Positions 17,996-26,799 of a stretch of 64,000 bases of DNA are shown here, piece by piece. A program made the translations under genes and the position numbers. Position 1 is the stretch's first letter. The number at the start of each line of letters is the position of its first letter. Origin of the DNA: Thermococcus sp. CX2 (GTDB taxonomy: Archaea > Methanobacteriota_B > Thermococci > Thermococcales > Thermococcaceae); NCBI RefSeq assembly GCF_012027555.1, contig NZ_SNUQ01000001.1:496001-560000 (forward strand), in the 5' to 3' direction. The notes beneath the pieces were generated by a model. It searched no databases and had not been told where the DNA came from. It saw only the letters and a program-made list of their open reading frames with translations.

Positions 17996-19288
17996 TCACT
18001 CTGAGGGCGTCCCGGGCACAAGCTTGTCGCCAAAGAGCCCGAAGGCAATAACTACCACAGCGAGGATTCCCGAGGCCACGTAGACGCCTCCTGATCTGAA
18101 CACGGTGACGAGGGCATAAAGACCTCCCACAAGGAAGAGCAGTGCGGCTGTTCCTGCCACCACGAGCCCGGGAGTTGAGAGCTTCTCCTTGGACGTTATC
18201 ACTGGATACAGCTCAAATATGGCCGTGAAGAAAGTTATTATGATCACTGCCTTGAGAACCATATCCGCTATTGACGGGGGAGAGTCTACCAGCCCTATGG
18301 CGAGGGCCGCGCCAATAAGATACGTGGCAGCCCTGTTTCTGCCCACTCTCAGTGTCGATTCTACTATCTGGAGGCCTACCTCAGCGGTAGGCAACAGGCT
18401 CGTGACCCCAGCAAAGAACGCTGAGATTCCGATGAGTGCTATAAGCGCAGGATAGCCTGAGAGTATGTCCGGTAGCTCACCCATGAGCTGGATCGCCCCT
18501 TCATCGCCGCCATAGACGTACTGAAGGAGCCTCTCTGGGGTGGTTGGACCAAGGCCGTAGACAACGATTATCGTGGAGAGCACTCCGACAAGGAGCTGAA
18601 TGAAGATTCCAGTTCCTATAATGAGCTTAGCGTTGAAACGCTCGTTGATGAAGCTCCCGAGCATCAGGTAGAACGCGAATCCAAGTCCGACACCATAGAT
18701 TGCCCTAAGTGCAGCGTCTTTAATGAGGTCAAGAGTGATGGCGTGCCTAGCAATGAGCATGTGCTTGGCCATTCCAAGGAAAGTGGCATTCTCCGGTATC
18801 TGGAGCTTGAAGGCAACCGCCGTTATGGCCACCGCAATGACGAAGATAACCGAACCAATGGCCATTATGGCGAAGGTCTTCTCCTTGGCCCTGGTAAGGA
18901 TCACGAAGACTATCACGAACATCAGTACCTTTGCTATTAACCTCGCAACGGCTCCAGTACCGAGCAGCGGTGAGACCAGAGTCAGCATCACGTTGGCTGC
19001 ATAGTAGGAGAGAAACATCACTATAGCCGCAAATATTGCCATAATCATTGAGGGCCTCTTGGCAACCTTCTGGTACAGCTCCACGAAGTAGTAACCGGAC
19101 TTCATGACGGTCTCTGCCTCTAGGATTGCCACATAGGTCAGTATGGCCAGGAATACTACGTGCACTATGATTCCCGTAATCCCGTACTGGAGCCAGAACT
19201 GCGGGAAGAGCCCTATGCTTCCGATTCCCGTGGCAAATCCGGCAACGAGGAATATCAGATATATTGTCCATTTTTTGACTTCGTCCAT
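17996..19288 (-). CDS. Sodium-dependent transporter of the SNF/NSS family
   Basis: A 430-residue membrane protein with about 12 hydrophobic helices. It starts inside the first helix region with GFATGIGSIGLFPQFWLQYG, corresponding to the G-x-G-N-x-W-R-F-P ligand-binding segment of LeuT-type symporters, and keeps the family length. Such proteins import amino acids or related compounds with Na+. The ATG at 19288 follows GGGGGTGG; an in-frame upstream start at 19327 has no site. The last codons overlap a hairpin GCCCTCA-CTC-TGAGGGC (17992-18008) that may end transcription between this gene and gltX. The substrate is unknown. Confidence 0.85.
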   Translation of the reverse strand: MDEVKKWTIYLIFLVAGFATGIGSIGLFPQFWLQYGITGIIVHVVFLAILTYVAILEAETVMKSGYYFVELYQKVAKRPSMIMAIFAAIVMFLSYYAANVMLTLVSPLLGTGAVARLIAKVLMFVIVFVILTRAKEKTFAIMAIGSVIFVIAVAITAVAFKLQIPENATFLGMAKHMLIARHAITLDLIKDAALRAIYGVGLGFAFYLMLGSFINERFNAKLIIGTGIFIQLLVGVLSTIIVVYGLGPTTPERLLQYVYGGDEGAIQLMGELPDILSGYPALIALIGISAFFAGVTSLLPTAEVGLQIVESTLRVGRNRAATYLIGAALAIGLVDSPPSIADMVLKAVIIITFFTAIFELYPVITSKEKLSTPGLVVAGTAALLFLVGGLYALVTVFRSGGVYVASGILAVVVIAFGLFGDKLVPGTPSE

Positions 19289-19428
19289 GATTCCACCCCC
19301 AGGAATTCTAATCAAAAAAGTCGACATTGGTAGTTAAAAATATGCCTCCACACAAAGAACGTTGGAAAGTTCTTATACAAAGTTTTGTGGATTGAATTTT
19401 GTTGGAAATGGAACAAAGGGAATAAAAA

Positions 19429-21930
19429 TCACTCGAAGAGACCCCTCCACTTCACCAATCCAAGCAGGAACCGGTGGGACAGCTTTTCGTGGTGGGGGTA
19501 GATCCTTATCGCATAGTGCCAGCAGGGGTCACCGAGGTGCCTCAGAGCGCTTCCCTCATAGGTGTAGAGCCACCTTCCATCCCCGAGCTCCTTTGGATGC
19601 CTCAGCTCAAAGATATGCGGTTTCTCTATGCGATGCTCCTCGGCATGGACGCCGCAGTAGAGCTCGAGGCGAACGTCTTCGGGCTTAAGTCCGTCGAGGT
19701 GGATGATGACCTGAAGTCTGCTTCCGTCTGTTATGACTACGTTTTCGATGCTCACGTTGTCCCATGTACCGATAACGCGGTCTTTCCATGTGGCTATCTC
19801 TTTGGCACCGACGTAGTTGTCCCTTGTGAGCCAGATGTAGTTGCTCATAGCCTTGGAATAGAAGCGATCCATGTACTCCTTGACCATCCTGTGGGTGCTG
19901 AAGCGCGGGGCTATGCTCTTGATGCTCTCCTTCATCATGTAAATCCATCTCTTGCGGTTGCCGTAGTAGGTCGGGATTATCTCCCTCTCCAGCAGGTTGT
20001 AGAGGCTCTCTGCGTCCTTTATGTCGTCGGCCTCGGTTTCGGGCTCCGTGCTCTCCTCTCCAATGATCCACCCGTTCCTGCCGTTGTAGCCTTCCACCCA
20101 CCAGCCCTCGTAGATGCTCGCGTTGAGCACTCCGTTCAGCCCAGCCTTCATTCCACTCGTTCCGCTCGCTTCCATCGGCCTGCGCGGGGTGTTGAGCCAG
20201 AGGTCAACTCCAGCCACCATGAGCCTTGCACTGCGCATGTCGTAGTTCTCAAGGACGAATATCTTGCCCTTGAACTCGGGCATCTGGGAAACCTCGTAGA
20301 CCTTCTTTAGGAACTCCTTGCCGGCCTCGTCCATTGGATGGGCCTTTCCACCAAAGACTATGTAGACTGGCCTCTCTGGGTCGTTCAGGATCCTCTTGAG
20401 CCTCTCGATGTCCGTGAAGAGTAGGGTGGCGCGCTTGTAGGTCGCGAAGCGCCTGGCGAAGCCTATGATGAGCGCGTTTTCGTCGATCTCAGGCAGGGGC
20501 TCATCTATTCCAAGCCTCTCGTTCCTCGCCTTAATCTTCCTCTTCAGTAGCTCTATGAACTCCCTCTTGGCCTTAAGGTGGGCCTCCCAGAGCTCTTCAT
20601 CGGGAATTCTCTCGATGGCGTACCACAGACCCTCGATGTTCGTGTGCTCGCGCCATGCCTTTCCGATATAGCGGTCGAAGAGCTTTCTCATCTCGCTGTG
20701 AACCCAGGTCATGGTGTGCACGCCGTTGGTGATACCGTCGATAGGTATCTCATCCAGCGGAACTCCGGGCCAAAGATTCTGCCACATGCGCTTGCTTACC
20801 TCGGCATGGAGCTTGCTGACGCCGTTGACATAACTGGAAGTTCTTATGGCCAGTAGGGTCATGTTGATTTCATTCCCCTCGCGGCCGAGCTCCAGGAGCC
20901 TCTCGTCCTTACCCTCAAGGAACTTGGCGAGCCTCTTCCTGACCTCCTCAATTGGGAAGCGGTCATGGCCCGCTGGAACTGGGGTGTGCGTGGTGAAAAC
21001 CGTAGTCCCCCTGACAATACTCAACGCCTCGGTAAAGGTCAATCCTTCATCCATGTACCAGGCTATCCTCTGGAGGTTGGCAAAGGCTGGATGCCCCTCG
21101 TTGAGATGAACGACACTCGGCTCTATGCCAAGAGCTTTCAAAAGGCGCATTCCACCGATTCCCAGGAGTATCTCCTGCTTTATGCGCTTGTCTATCTCGG
21201 CGTTATAAAGATAGTCGCATATGGTTCTGTCGTCCGCGCTGTTCTCGGGAACGTCGGTGTCCAGGAGATATATCTTCACCCTTCCAACCTCAACCTCTGA
21301 GGCCCTTGCGTAAACGATTCTGTCCTCTATGGGGACCTCTATAAGGAGTGGCTTTCCATCCTTCCCGAGAACCGGTTTTATCGGCATCTCCTCTGGCCTG
21401 TACTCTGGGAAAATCTCGATCTGTCTTCCGTCTCTGTCTATCTCCTGTTTGAAGTAGCCGTGCTTATAGAGCAGACCTATTGCTATGAAAGGCAGACCAA
21501 GGTCACTGGCGGTCTTCACGTGGTCACCAGCGAGTATTCCCAGACCGCCGGAGTATATGGGCAGAGTCCTGCTTATGCCGTACTCCATGCAGAGATACAC
21601 TATGGGCTTGTCCCACTTGGGATAGTTGGTTAAGAACCAAGTCGAATCTGGATCCATATAATCCCGGAACTGTTCCATAACAAGCTCGTAGAGGTTCATG
21701 AAGTCGTCGTCCTTCAGAAGTTCCTCCAGACGCTCCTCAGAAACGTCGAGAAGGAGCTTAACAGGATTATTGTGTTCCTCCCAGTGTTCCGGGTCAATAT
21801 ACTCCCAGAGCCTCGTTGCCCTCCTGTTCCAGCTCCACCAATAGTTGTAGGCCAGATCAGCCAAATCCTTTATGGGATGGGGAAGCTTCTCCCTGATTAA
21901 ATCGTGGGTGGGGGTTTCAACGTCAGCCAT
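19429..21930 (-). CDS. malP: Maltodextrin (alpha-glucan) phosphorylase
   Basis: An 833-residue GT35 phosphorylase that splits maltodextrins with phosphate to give glucose-1-phosphate. The N-terminal DUF3417-like segment (LADLAYNYWWSWNRRATRLWEY) marks the short archaeal/bacterial type. The PLP site is in ASGTSGMKAGLNG near residues 586-598, with the Lys forming the cofactor link; GFARRFATYKRATLL is upstream in the same domain. The ATG at 21930 follows AGGTGG. A Thermococcales glycolytic motif overlaps the expected transcription start, suggesting repression by the TrmB-like regulator Tgr/TrmBL1 when maltodextrins are absent. Confidence 0.95.
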   Translation of the reverse strand: MADVETPTHDLIREKLPHPIKDLADLAYNYWWSWNRRATRLWEYIDPEHWEEHNNPVKLLLDVSEERLEELLKDDDFMNLYELVMEQFRDYMDPDSTWFLTNYPKWDKPIVYLCMEYGISRTLPIYSGGLGILAGDHVKTASDLGLPFIAIGLLYKHGYFKQEIDRDGRQIEIFPEYRPEEMPIKPVLGKDGKPLLIEVPIEDRIVYARASEVEVGRVKIYLLDTDVPENSADDRTICDYLYNAEIDKRIKQEILLGIGGMRLLKALGIEPSVVHLNEGHPAFANLQRIAWYMDEGLTFTEALSIVRGTTVFTTHTPVPAGHDRFPIEEVRKRLAKFLEGKDERLLELGREGNEINMTLLAIRTSSYVNGVSKLHAEVSKRMWQNLWPGVPLDEIPIDGITNGVHTMTWVHSEMRKLFDRYIGKAWREHTNIEGLWYAIERIPDEELWEAHLKAKREFIELLKRKIKARNERLGIDEPLPEIDENALIIGFARRFATYKRATLLFTDIERLKRILNDPERPVYIVFGGKAHPMDEAGKEFLKKVYEVSQMPEFKGKIFVLENYDMRSARLMVAGVDLWLNTPRRPMEASGTSGMKAGLNGVLNASIYEGWWVEGYNGRNGWIIGEESTEPETEADDIKDAESLYNLLEREIIPTYYGNRKRWIYMMKESIKSIAPRFSTHRMVKEYMDRFYSKAMSNYIWLTRDNYVGAKEIATWKDRVIGTWDNVSIENVVITDGSRLQVIIHLDGLKPEDVRLELYCGVHAEEHRIEKPHIFELRHPKELGDGRWLYTYEGSALRHLGDPCWHYAIRIYPHHEKLSHRFLLGLVKWRGLFE

Positions 21931-21944
21931 GGCAACCACCTATG

Positions 21945-21961
21945 TATCATTTTCAGTGATA
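21945..21961. promoter_or_regulatory. Thermococcales glycolytic motif (TGM) operator
   Basis: TATCAT-TTTCA-GTGATA matches the published TGM consensus TATCAC-N5-GTGATA at 11 of 12 positions. It lies between the minus-strand TATA-like TTTTTAAC (21977-21984) and the malP start at 21930, so it covers the likely transcription start. In this class of site, a position downstream of TATA gives repression of glycolytic genes by Tgr (TrmBL1) that is relieved by maltodextrin. Confidence 0.85.
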
Positions 21962-22039
21962 CTATTTGGAAGGAGAGTTAAAAAGGGTTTTGGGAGTGCC
22001 CAGAAAAGTGCACTCAGAGAAGGGAAAGAAGAGAAGGGC

Positions 22040-23914
22040 TCAGGCCTTCTCCAGCTGGAAGGGGCTGATGTAGTCGCCGTACTCCCCTCTCGCCTTCAGC
22101 AGCCTCTCGCGCTCCTGAGCCAGAACTTCAAAGAGCTCCTCCGGAACGTTTCCAATCTCGCGGTAGATTTTTTCGATGCGCTCTATCTTGGCCAACAGCT
22201 CTGGAACCCTTATTGTGAATTGTTTTTCGTAGTCATCCCTACTGTAGTCCTTGTTGAGAACCTCACGGAAGAGCCTCGCCAGGTCCTCGTACTTGGGTAT
22301 GTATCCTATCGGTGTTTCTATGGCATCGACGTCGCCGTGAACGCGGAGCTCCATCCACTTGAGCCACACAGCTTTGTCGAGCTTGTGGTTGAGCCAGTTG
22401 CCCTCCTTGTCCCTGAGGAAGTAGTTAACCGCGAATATCTTGGGAGCCTTCCTGAGCTTCCTCTCAAACTCCAGGTAGTTCCTCAGGTAGTCCCCTATGT
22501 GGACGCTCATGAAGTCCAGTATGGCCATTGGATTGAAGGCCCTGACCCCTTCCTTACCGAGGGTAGCGGCGGTAGTCTCGCTCTCAAGAGCTGCTCCCAT
22601 AGTTACGACGCCGTGCCTCCAGTCGAAGGCCTCACGAACGGGAGGCCATGTGTCCTTATCCCTGCCGCCGAATATCATACCGCCCACTTCAACGCCGCAC
22701 GGGGCTTCCAGGGCGTCCATGTCAACGTTCGGGAAGTGTTCGAGTGAAACCGTGAAGCGCGCGTTCTTGTGGCTCGGCGGTATCTCGTTGCCCTCTTCAT
22801 CCTTCTTTCCGCGCCACCACTGACCGCTGTGGTTCTCTCCCTCGTCAGGAATCTCTGTCCCCATATCGTTCCAGTAGGGCTTTCCGTCCTTGACGAGCAC
22901 GTTGGAGAAGATTATCTCGACGGGCGAGTGGAGAACCTGCCATATTATTGGGTCGTCCTCTGGATTTACGCCCTGGATTATGCCGAAAACGCCTTTCTCG
23001 ACGTTCGCTCCACGTGCTATTCCGTTCATGGGCACGATGAACGCCAAATCGTCGCCGACGATGTTCTCCCATGGAATCATAGCTGTGGAGGTTTTGCCGC
23101 ACATGCTCGGATAGGCGCCGGTGAAGTAGGTCTTCCTGCCGTTGGGGCCGTTTATCCTCATCAGGAACATGTGCTCGCTGAGCCAGCCCTCTCTAACGGC
23201 GCGCTGGATGGTGAGCCTGAAGGCGAGCTTCTTGAGGCCTATCGTGTTGCCGCCATACTGGGTGTTGACGGAGTAGACCGTCTCGCCCTCAAGGTCTATG
23301 TATATCCTCCTCTTATCGAGGTTCTTGCTGGTCTTCCTCTCGTCGAGCTCTCCAGCGCTGTGGACGAACCTGAAGAAGCGCGCGCTTCTTCCGAGGCGCT
23401 TGAATTCTTCATAACCTTTACGGTAGAGGATGAACTCCGAGTGGGCCACGTAGGCAGAATCCGTGAGCTGAACAGCAGGAATCGTGAAGACCGAGTTTTT
23501 CGGCCCGAGGACGAAGAAGCACACGAAAAGCTCCTTACCGCGCATTACTCCCTTCATCAGCTCGCGTATCTCCTTAAGGCCCTCCTCACGGTCAAGGGTG
23601 TTGAGAAACGGTAAGCTCTTCCGGCCGGAAACGAGAAGCTTCGTGTTGGCCTTATCGCGGGCCTGGTCATAGTAGTTGTCGTAATGAACCGTATGATTGG
23701 GAGTTTCGAGCATCTTCTCTTCGCCATAATAGAGAGCTTTCCAGCGGACATACCATTCATCCTCTTCGCTATCGGTGCAGACGAAAACTTTGCTCGGTTC
23801 GAGCCACTCAATCCACTCGGCCAAAAACTCGTGTAGTTCTGGGTTGTCTATTGCCTTAATTTTCTCAAACTGCTCTTTATCAAGGAGTTTCTCAAGCCTT
23901 TCGAGAGCGTTCAT
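22040..23914 (-). CDS. pckG: Phosphoenolpyruvate carboxykinase (GTP)
   Basis: A 624-residue GTP-type PEPCK converting oxaloacetate and GTP to PEP, CO2 and GDP. The kinase P-loop with the reactive cysteine appears in YPSMCGKTSTAMIPW near residue 265, and the GTP-type sequence GGRDKDTWPPVREAF near 430. Length equals the family norm. The start at 23914 follows GGAGGCGGT; upstream in-frame codons are not preceded by a ribosome site. It lies upstream of malP on the same strand with a 109-nt gap holding the malP promoter, so the two are independently controlled. No TGM is visible at its own promoter. Confidence 0.95.
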   Translation of the reverse strand: MNALERLEKLLDKEQFEKIKAIDNPELHEFLAEWIEWLEPSKVFVCTDSEEDEWYVRWKALYYGEEKMLETPNHTVHYDNYYDQARDKANTKLLVSGRKSLPFLNTLDREEGLKEIRELMKGVMRGKELFVCFFVLGPKNSVFTIPAVQLTDSAYVAHSEFILYRKGYEEFKRLGRSARFFRFVHSAGELDERKTSKNLDKRRIYIDLEGETVYSVNTQYGGNTIGLKKLAFRLTIQRAVREGWLSEHMFLMRINGPNGRKTYFTGAYPSMCGKTSTAMIPWENIVGDDLAFIVPMNGIARGANVEKGVFGIIQGVNPEDDPIIWQVLHSPVEIIFSNVLVKDGKPYWNDMGTEIPDEGENHSGQWWRGKKDEEGNEIPPSHKNARFTVSLEHFPNVDMDALEAPCGVEVGGMIFGGRDKDTWPPVREAFDWRHGVVTMGAALESETTAATLGKEGVRAFNPMAILDFMSVHIGDYLRNYLEFERKLRKAPKIFAVNYFLRDKEGNWLNHKLDKAVWLKWMELRVHGDVDAIETPIGYIPKYEDLARLFREVLNKDYSRDDYEKQFTIRVPELLAKIERIEKIYREIGNVPEELFEVLAQERERLLKARGEYGDYISPFQLEKA

Positions 23915-24048
23915 ACTACCGCCTCCAAGAATAGTAGAGTAATGCCTTAAAATAGTTTGTCGGAAATTTAAGTGCCCCGGTGGACTTATAAGTTCAGCCA
24001 TGCGCAAAACATATTAACCCTTAGTAGCACAACATAGCGGTGCGTGGA

Positions 24049-25134
24049 ATGAAGGCGGTGATTTTGGCAGGGGGTAGGGGGACGCGGCTGCTACCGCTCA
24101 CAGTCTACAGACCCAAGCCGATGATACCCTTCTTCAACAGGCCCCTCATGGAGTACGCCCTCCAAAACCTCCTGAGGGCCGGGGTTGAGGAAGTTTACGT
24201 CCTGGTTGGCTACCTCGAAGAGCGCATTATGGAGTACTTCGGCGATGGGAGCGACTATGGGATAGAGATACACTACTCCAACAGCGAGAACGCTAAGTTA
24301 GGAACAAGTGGGGCCACGAGAAAGCTCGTCAAAAACATGGACGAGGCATTCTTTGTCGTCTCGAGCGACGTGCTCACAAACCTCGACCTCAGGGCGCTCT
24401 ACGAATACCACCTGAGGAAAAAGGCGCTGGCAACGATAGCGCTCTCGAGGGTCGAAGACCCCACGCAGTATGGCATAGCCATAATAAACAACGATGGAAG
24501 GATTCTCCGCTTCAAGGAAAAGCCCAAGCCGGAAGAAGCCTTCAGCGACTTAGTCAATGCAGGCATCTACGTCTTCGAGCCGGAGGCCTTTGACCTCGTT
24601 CCCAAGAGTAAGAACTTTGACTTCTCCAAGGACCTGTTCCCGAGGATGCTCGAGAACGGCTTGCCCCTCTACGGCTTCCCCTTCAGGGGGTACTGGAACG
24701 ACGTTGGCAGGCCGTCCAGCTATCTGCAGGCTACCGAGGACATCTTTCACGGCAGGCTGATACTTCCACAGCTCAGGGCAGAGAGCCTGAAGGGAAACCT
24801 CGAACACGGAGGCAGTTTGATTACAGGGCAACGATGCAGGCTCAGAAAGCCAGAAATACAGGGCTTCGCTGTTCTCGGCGACGATGTGGAGATAGGCAGA
24901 AACGTTAAAATAGAGCGTTCTGTGATATTCTCAAACGTTACCATCGAGGAAGGGGCTGAGATTAGGGAAGCGATAATCGGCGAGAACGTCTACATTGGGA
25001 AGGGGGTCATCATCCAGCCCGGGAGCGTCATAGGCGACAGCACGGTCATCGAGGACTTCAGCAAGATAGGCTCCAACGTCAAGATTTGGGTGGAGTCGAG
25101 GATTGGTAAGGAGAGTATAATAGTGCCAGATTGA
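24049..25134 (+). CDS. Sugar-1-phosphate nucleotidyltransferase with left-handed beta-helix
   Basis: A 361-residue NDP-sugar pyrophosphorylase. The Rossmann-like domain starts MKAVILAGGRGTRLLPLT with the GGxGTRL nucleotide loop and the RPKPMIPF lysine motif; the Mg2+ Asp is in VVSSDVLTNLD near residue 105. The last 90 residues are hexapeptide repeats (VEIGRNVKIERSVIFSN onwards) forming a left-handed beta-helix. This layout fits mannose-1-phosphate guanylyl- or glucose-1-phosphate nucleotidyltransferases for glycan synthesis; the exact sugar is not certain. The ATG at 24049 follows GGTG. The next gene starts about 10 nt downstream and resembles a phosphohexomutase fragment. Confidence 0.88.
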   Translation: MKAVILAGGRGTRLLPLTVYRPKPMIPFFNRPLMEYALQNLLRAGVEEVYVLVGYLEERIMEYFGDGSDYGIEIHYSNSENAKLGTSGATRKLVKNMDEAFFVVSSDVLTNLDLRALYEYHLRKKALATIALSRVEDPTQYGIAIINNDGRILRFKEKPKPEEAFSDLVNAGIYVFEPEAFDLVPKSKNFDFSKDLFPRMLENGLPLYGFPFRGYWNDVGRPSSYLQATEDIFHGRLILPQLRAESLKGNLEHGGSLITGQRCRLRKPEIQGFAVLGDDVEIGRNVKIERSVIFSNVTIEEGAEIREAIIGENVYIGKGVIIQPGSVIGDSTVIEDFSKIGSNVKIWVESRIGKESIIVPD

Positions 25135-25144
25135 GGTGGTGAAG

Positions 25145-25852
25145 GTGGAGGTGTATTACTCCCAGAGGTTCAATCCAGAGGAGCTCGCCCTGCTTGGAAG
25201 GGCAATAGGAACGATATCCCACGGCACGATAATAGTCGGAAGGGACGGCAGAGCCATCTCGCGCTACGGGAAAAGGGCAATGGTAGTCGGCATAGTCAGC
25301 ACGGGCTCGACGATAATGGACGTCAGGCTGATACCCCTCATAGCCCTCAAGGACTTCGCCTACAGGAAGGGCCTTCCCTTGGCCTACGTCTACTACTACG
25401 GCGGCATTCGTGTCTACGTCAGCGGAATAGACGGCGAGGAGATAAAGGCCATCCTGGATAGCAAGAGCTTCATCGAGGCCCAGCCCAACGACATAGGTGC
25501 AACGGTCTACTATCCGAACGCGCTCGACGACTTTCTGCATGAGATCTTCAAGCACTACAACTTCCGCATCGAGGGTAAGGCCCTCGTGGATGCCATGAAC
25601 ACTCCAGCGGTTCTCTTCTTCCCGAGGATGAGTGAGCACTTCGGCTTTGAGGCCGAGCTTATAAACGACATGATGACGAGTTACCTGCCACCAAAGCCAA
25701 AGGAGGTCTTCCTCCACAAGCTGAGCAAGGGTGACTACGACTTCGGTCTTCGCTTCAGGCCAGAAGGCGTGGTGGAGTTCTACAAAGATGGGGAAGAACT
25801 CGAGTTTGGAAGCATGTGGAAGCTCTTCGACCACATGAAGAAGAACCTCTAA
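25145..25852 (+). CDS. Truncated phosphohexomutase-like protein
   Basis: A 235-residue protein about half the length of phosphomannomutase/phosphoglucomutase. Sections such as TIIVGRDGRAISRYGKRA and VVGIVSTGSTIMDV, then YYYGGIRVYVSGIDGEE, parallel the N-terminal domain of those enzymes, but the active-site TASHNP serine loop and the DGDxDR metal loop are absent. It is therefore probably not a mutase; a regulatory or scaffold role for the upstream nucleotidyltransferase is an inference from the tight operon. Several GTG codons compete as start; 25145 lies 6 nt after GAGGTG and is preferred. C-terminal residues FGLRFRPEGVVEFYKDG resemble domain 4 phosphate-binding strands. Confidence 0.65.
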   Translation: MEVYYSQRFNPEELALLGRAIGTISHGTIIVGRDGRAISRYGKRAMVVGIVSTGSTIMDVRLIPLIALKDFAYRKGLPLAYVYYYGGIRVYVSGIDGEEIKAILDSKSFIEAQPNDIGATVYYPNALDDFLHEIFKHYNFRIEGKALVDAMNTPAVLFFPRMSEHFGFEAELINDMMTSYLPPKPKEVFLHKLSKGDYDFGLRFRPEGVVEFYKDGEELEFGSMWKLFDHMKKNL

Positions 25853-25954
25853 GATTTTTTACTTTCCTTTTAAATCGGCTCAAAAATCCTGAAAGAAAAG
25901 CGTTAAAAGGGGAGCCCTTGATAACCCCCTCTGTTCATTTTGGGGGTGACATCT

Positions 25955-26578
25955 GTGGGAATGTTCATTGTTATCGAGGGCATCGATGGTGCTGGTAAAT
26001 CAACTCAAGCAAAGCTTCTGGCGAAGTGGTTCGAGGAAAGAGGCTACGACGTGGTTCTAACCAAAGAGCCAACAGATACAGCCTTCGGAAAGCTCATCAG
26101 AAGGCTCGTCCTTACCGGCGGCAAGGAGGGCATAATAGACGGCGCTCGAATAAGTCACGAGGCTGAGGCGCTTCTCTTCGCAGCAGATAGAGCGGAGCAC
26201 GTCCACAAGCTGATAAAACCATCTATAGAGGCTGGAAAGATCGTCATCTCCGACCGCTACTTCTACTCGTCCCTGGCATATCAATGGGCGAGGGGTCTCG
26301 ATTTGGATTGGCTCATTGACCTGAACCGCTTCGCCATTAGGCCGGATCTCGTAATCCTCCTCGATTTGCCCGTCAAGGAAAGTATGAAGCGCATAAACGG
26401 GCGAAGCATAAAGACAGAGTTCGACAAGATAGCGGAGCTCCAGAAGAAGGTCAGGGAGAACTACCTCAAGCTCGCAGAGAGGTTTCCGGAGATGAAGATA
26501 GTGAACGCCCTCGCCAGCGTCGAGGACATACACAACGACATCGTCGCCCTGGTTGAGCACGAACTCCTCAAGAAGTGA
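25955..26578 (+). CDS. tmk: Thymidylate kinase
   Basis: A 207-residue P-loop kinase phosphorylating dTMP with ATP. The P-loop is [14 protein letters not shown] at the N-terminus; the DRY motif is [12 protein letters not shown] near residue 105; the lid is around residues 145-155 with [11 protein letters not shown]. Length fits the family. The start is uncertain: GTG at 25955 is 5 nt after GGGGGTGA, whereas ATG at 25961 is 11 nt away. The stop lies within 2 nt of the end of a minus-strand C/D box sRNA. Confidence 0.93.
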   Translation: MGMFIVIEGIDGAGKSTQAKLLAKWFEERGYDVVLTKEPTDTAFGKLIRRLVLTGGKEGIIDGARISHEAEALLFAADRAEHVHKLIKPSIEAGKIVISDRYFYSSLAYQWARGLDLDWLIDLNRFAIRPDLVILLDLPVKESMKRINGRSIKTEFDKIAELQKKVRENYLKLAERFPEMKIVNALASVEDIHNDIVALVEHELLKK

Positions 26579-26579
26579 T

Positions 26580-26654
26580 GGGGTCAGCCAGTGCCGATGT
26601 CATCACGTGCCGCACGGAGCGCGAGTTCAGACCGGTAAACGCTCCTCATCCCCC
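26580..26654 (-). ncRNA. C/D box sRNA (candidate A)
   Basis: On the minus strand from 26654: terminal GGGG, bulge G, box C ATGAGGA (26643-26649), 12-nt guide (26631-26642), box D' CTGA (26627-26630), 20-nt spacer, box C' GTGATGA (26600-26606), 12-nt guide (26588-26599), box D CTGA (26584-26587), then CCCC. GGGG and CCCC pair, and boxes C/D form a kink-turn with a G-U pair. Both guides are exactly 12 nt, as in archaeal 2'-O-methylation guides. The D'-C' spacer is unusually long. rRNA or tRNA targets were not searched. It abuts the tmk stop on the opposite strand. Confidence 0.65.
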
Positions 26655-26672
26655 GCTTTTCTTCGGCGGATT

Positions 26673-26683
26673 CTTTTTAAAGG
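26673..26683. promoter_or_regulatory. Symmetrical TATA-like element between two sRNAs
   Basis: CTTTTTAAAGG contains the self-complementary TTTAAA centred at 26678.5. The 5' end of the minus-strand sRNA is about 24 nt to the left and that of the plus-strand sRNA about 22 nt to the right, the usual archaeal TATA-to-start distance on both sides. A single TBP site could therefore serve both genes. This is inferred from spacing. Confidence 0.5.
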
Positions 26684-26700
26684 TTGGGGAGAAGTTCTTT

Positions 26701-26760
26701 TGGCCGATGACGAGCGTTAGCCACACTGAGCGGTGAGGAAAAGAGGGTTAGCCGAGGCCA
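26701..26760 (+). ncRNA. C/D box sRNA (candidate B)
   Basis: Terminal stem TGGCC/GGCCA encloses box C ATGACGA (26707-26713), a 12-nt guide (26714-26725), box D' CTGA (26726-26729), a 3-nt spacer, box C' GTGAGGA (26733-26739), a second 12-nt guide (26740-26751) and box D CCGA (26752-26755). This is the compact canonical archaeal architecture. The G-A and A-G pairs and the closing G-C of the kink-turn are all present; the usual U-U pair is C-C because both boxes carry C. Targets were not identified. Confidence 0.75.
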
Positions 26761-26799
26761 CTTTTCACGAGGAAAAGGTAAAAGGGAGCCAAAAGCTTC

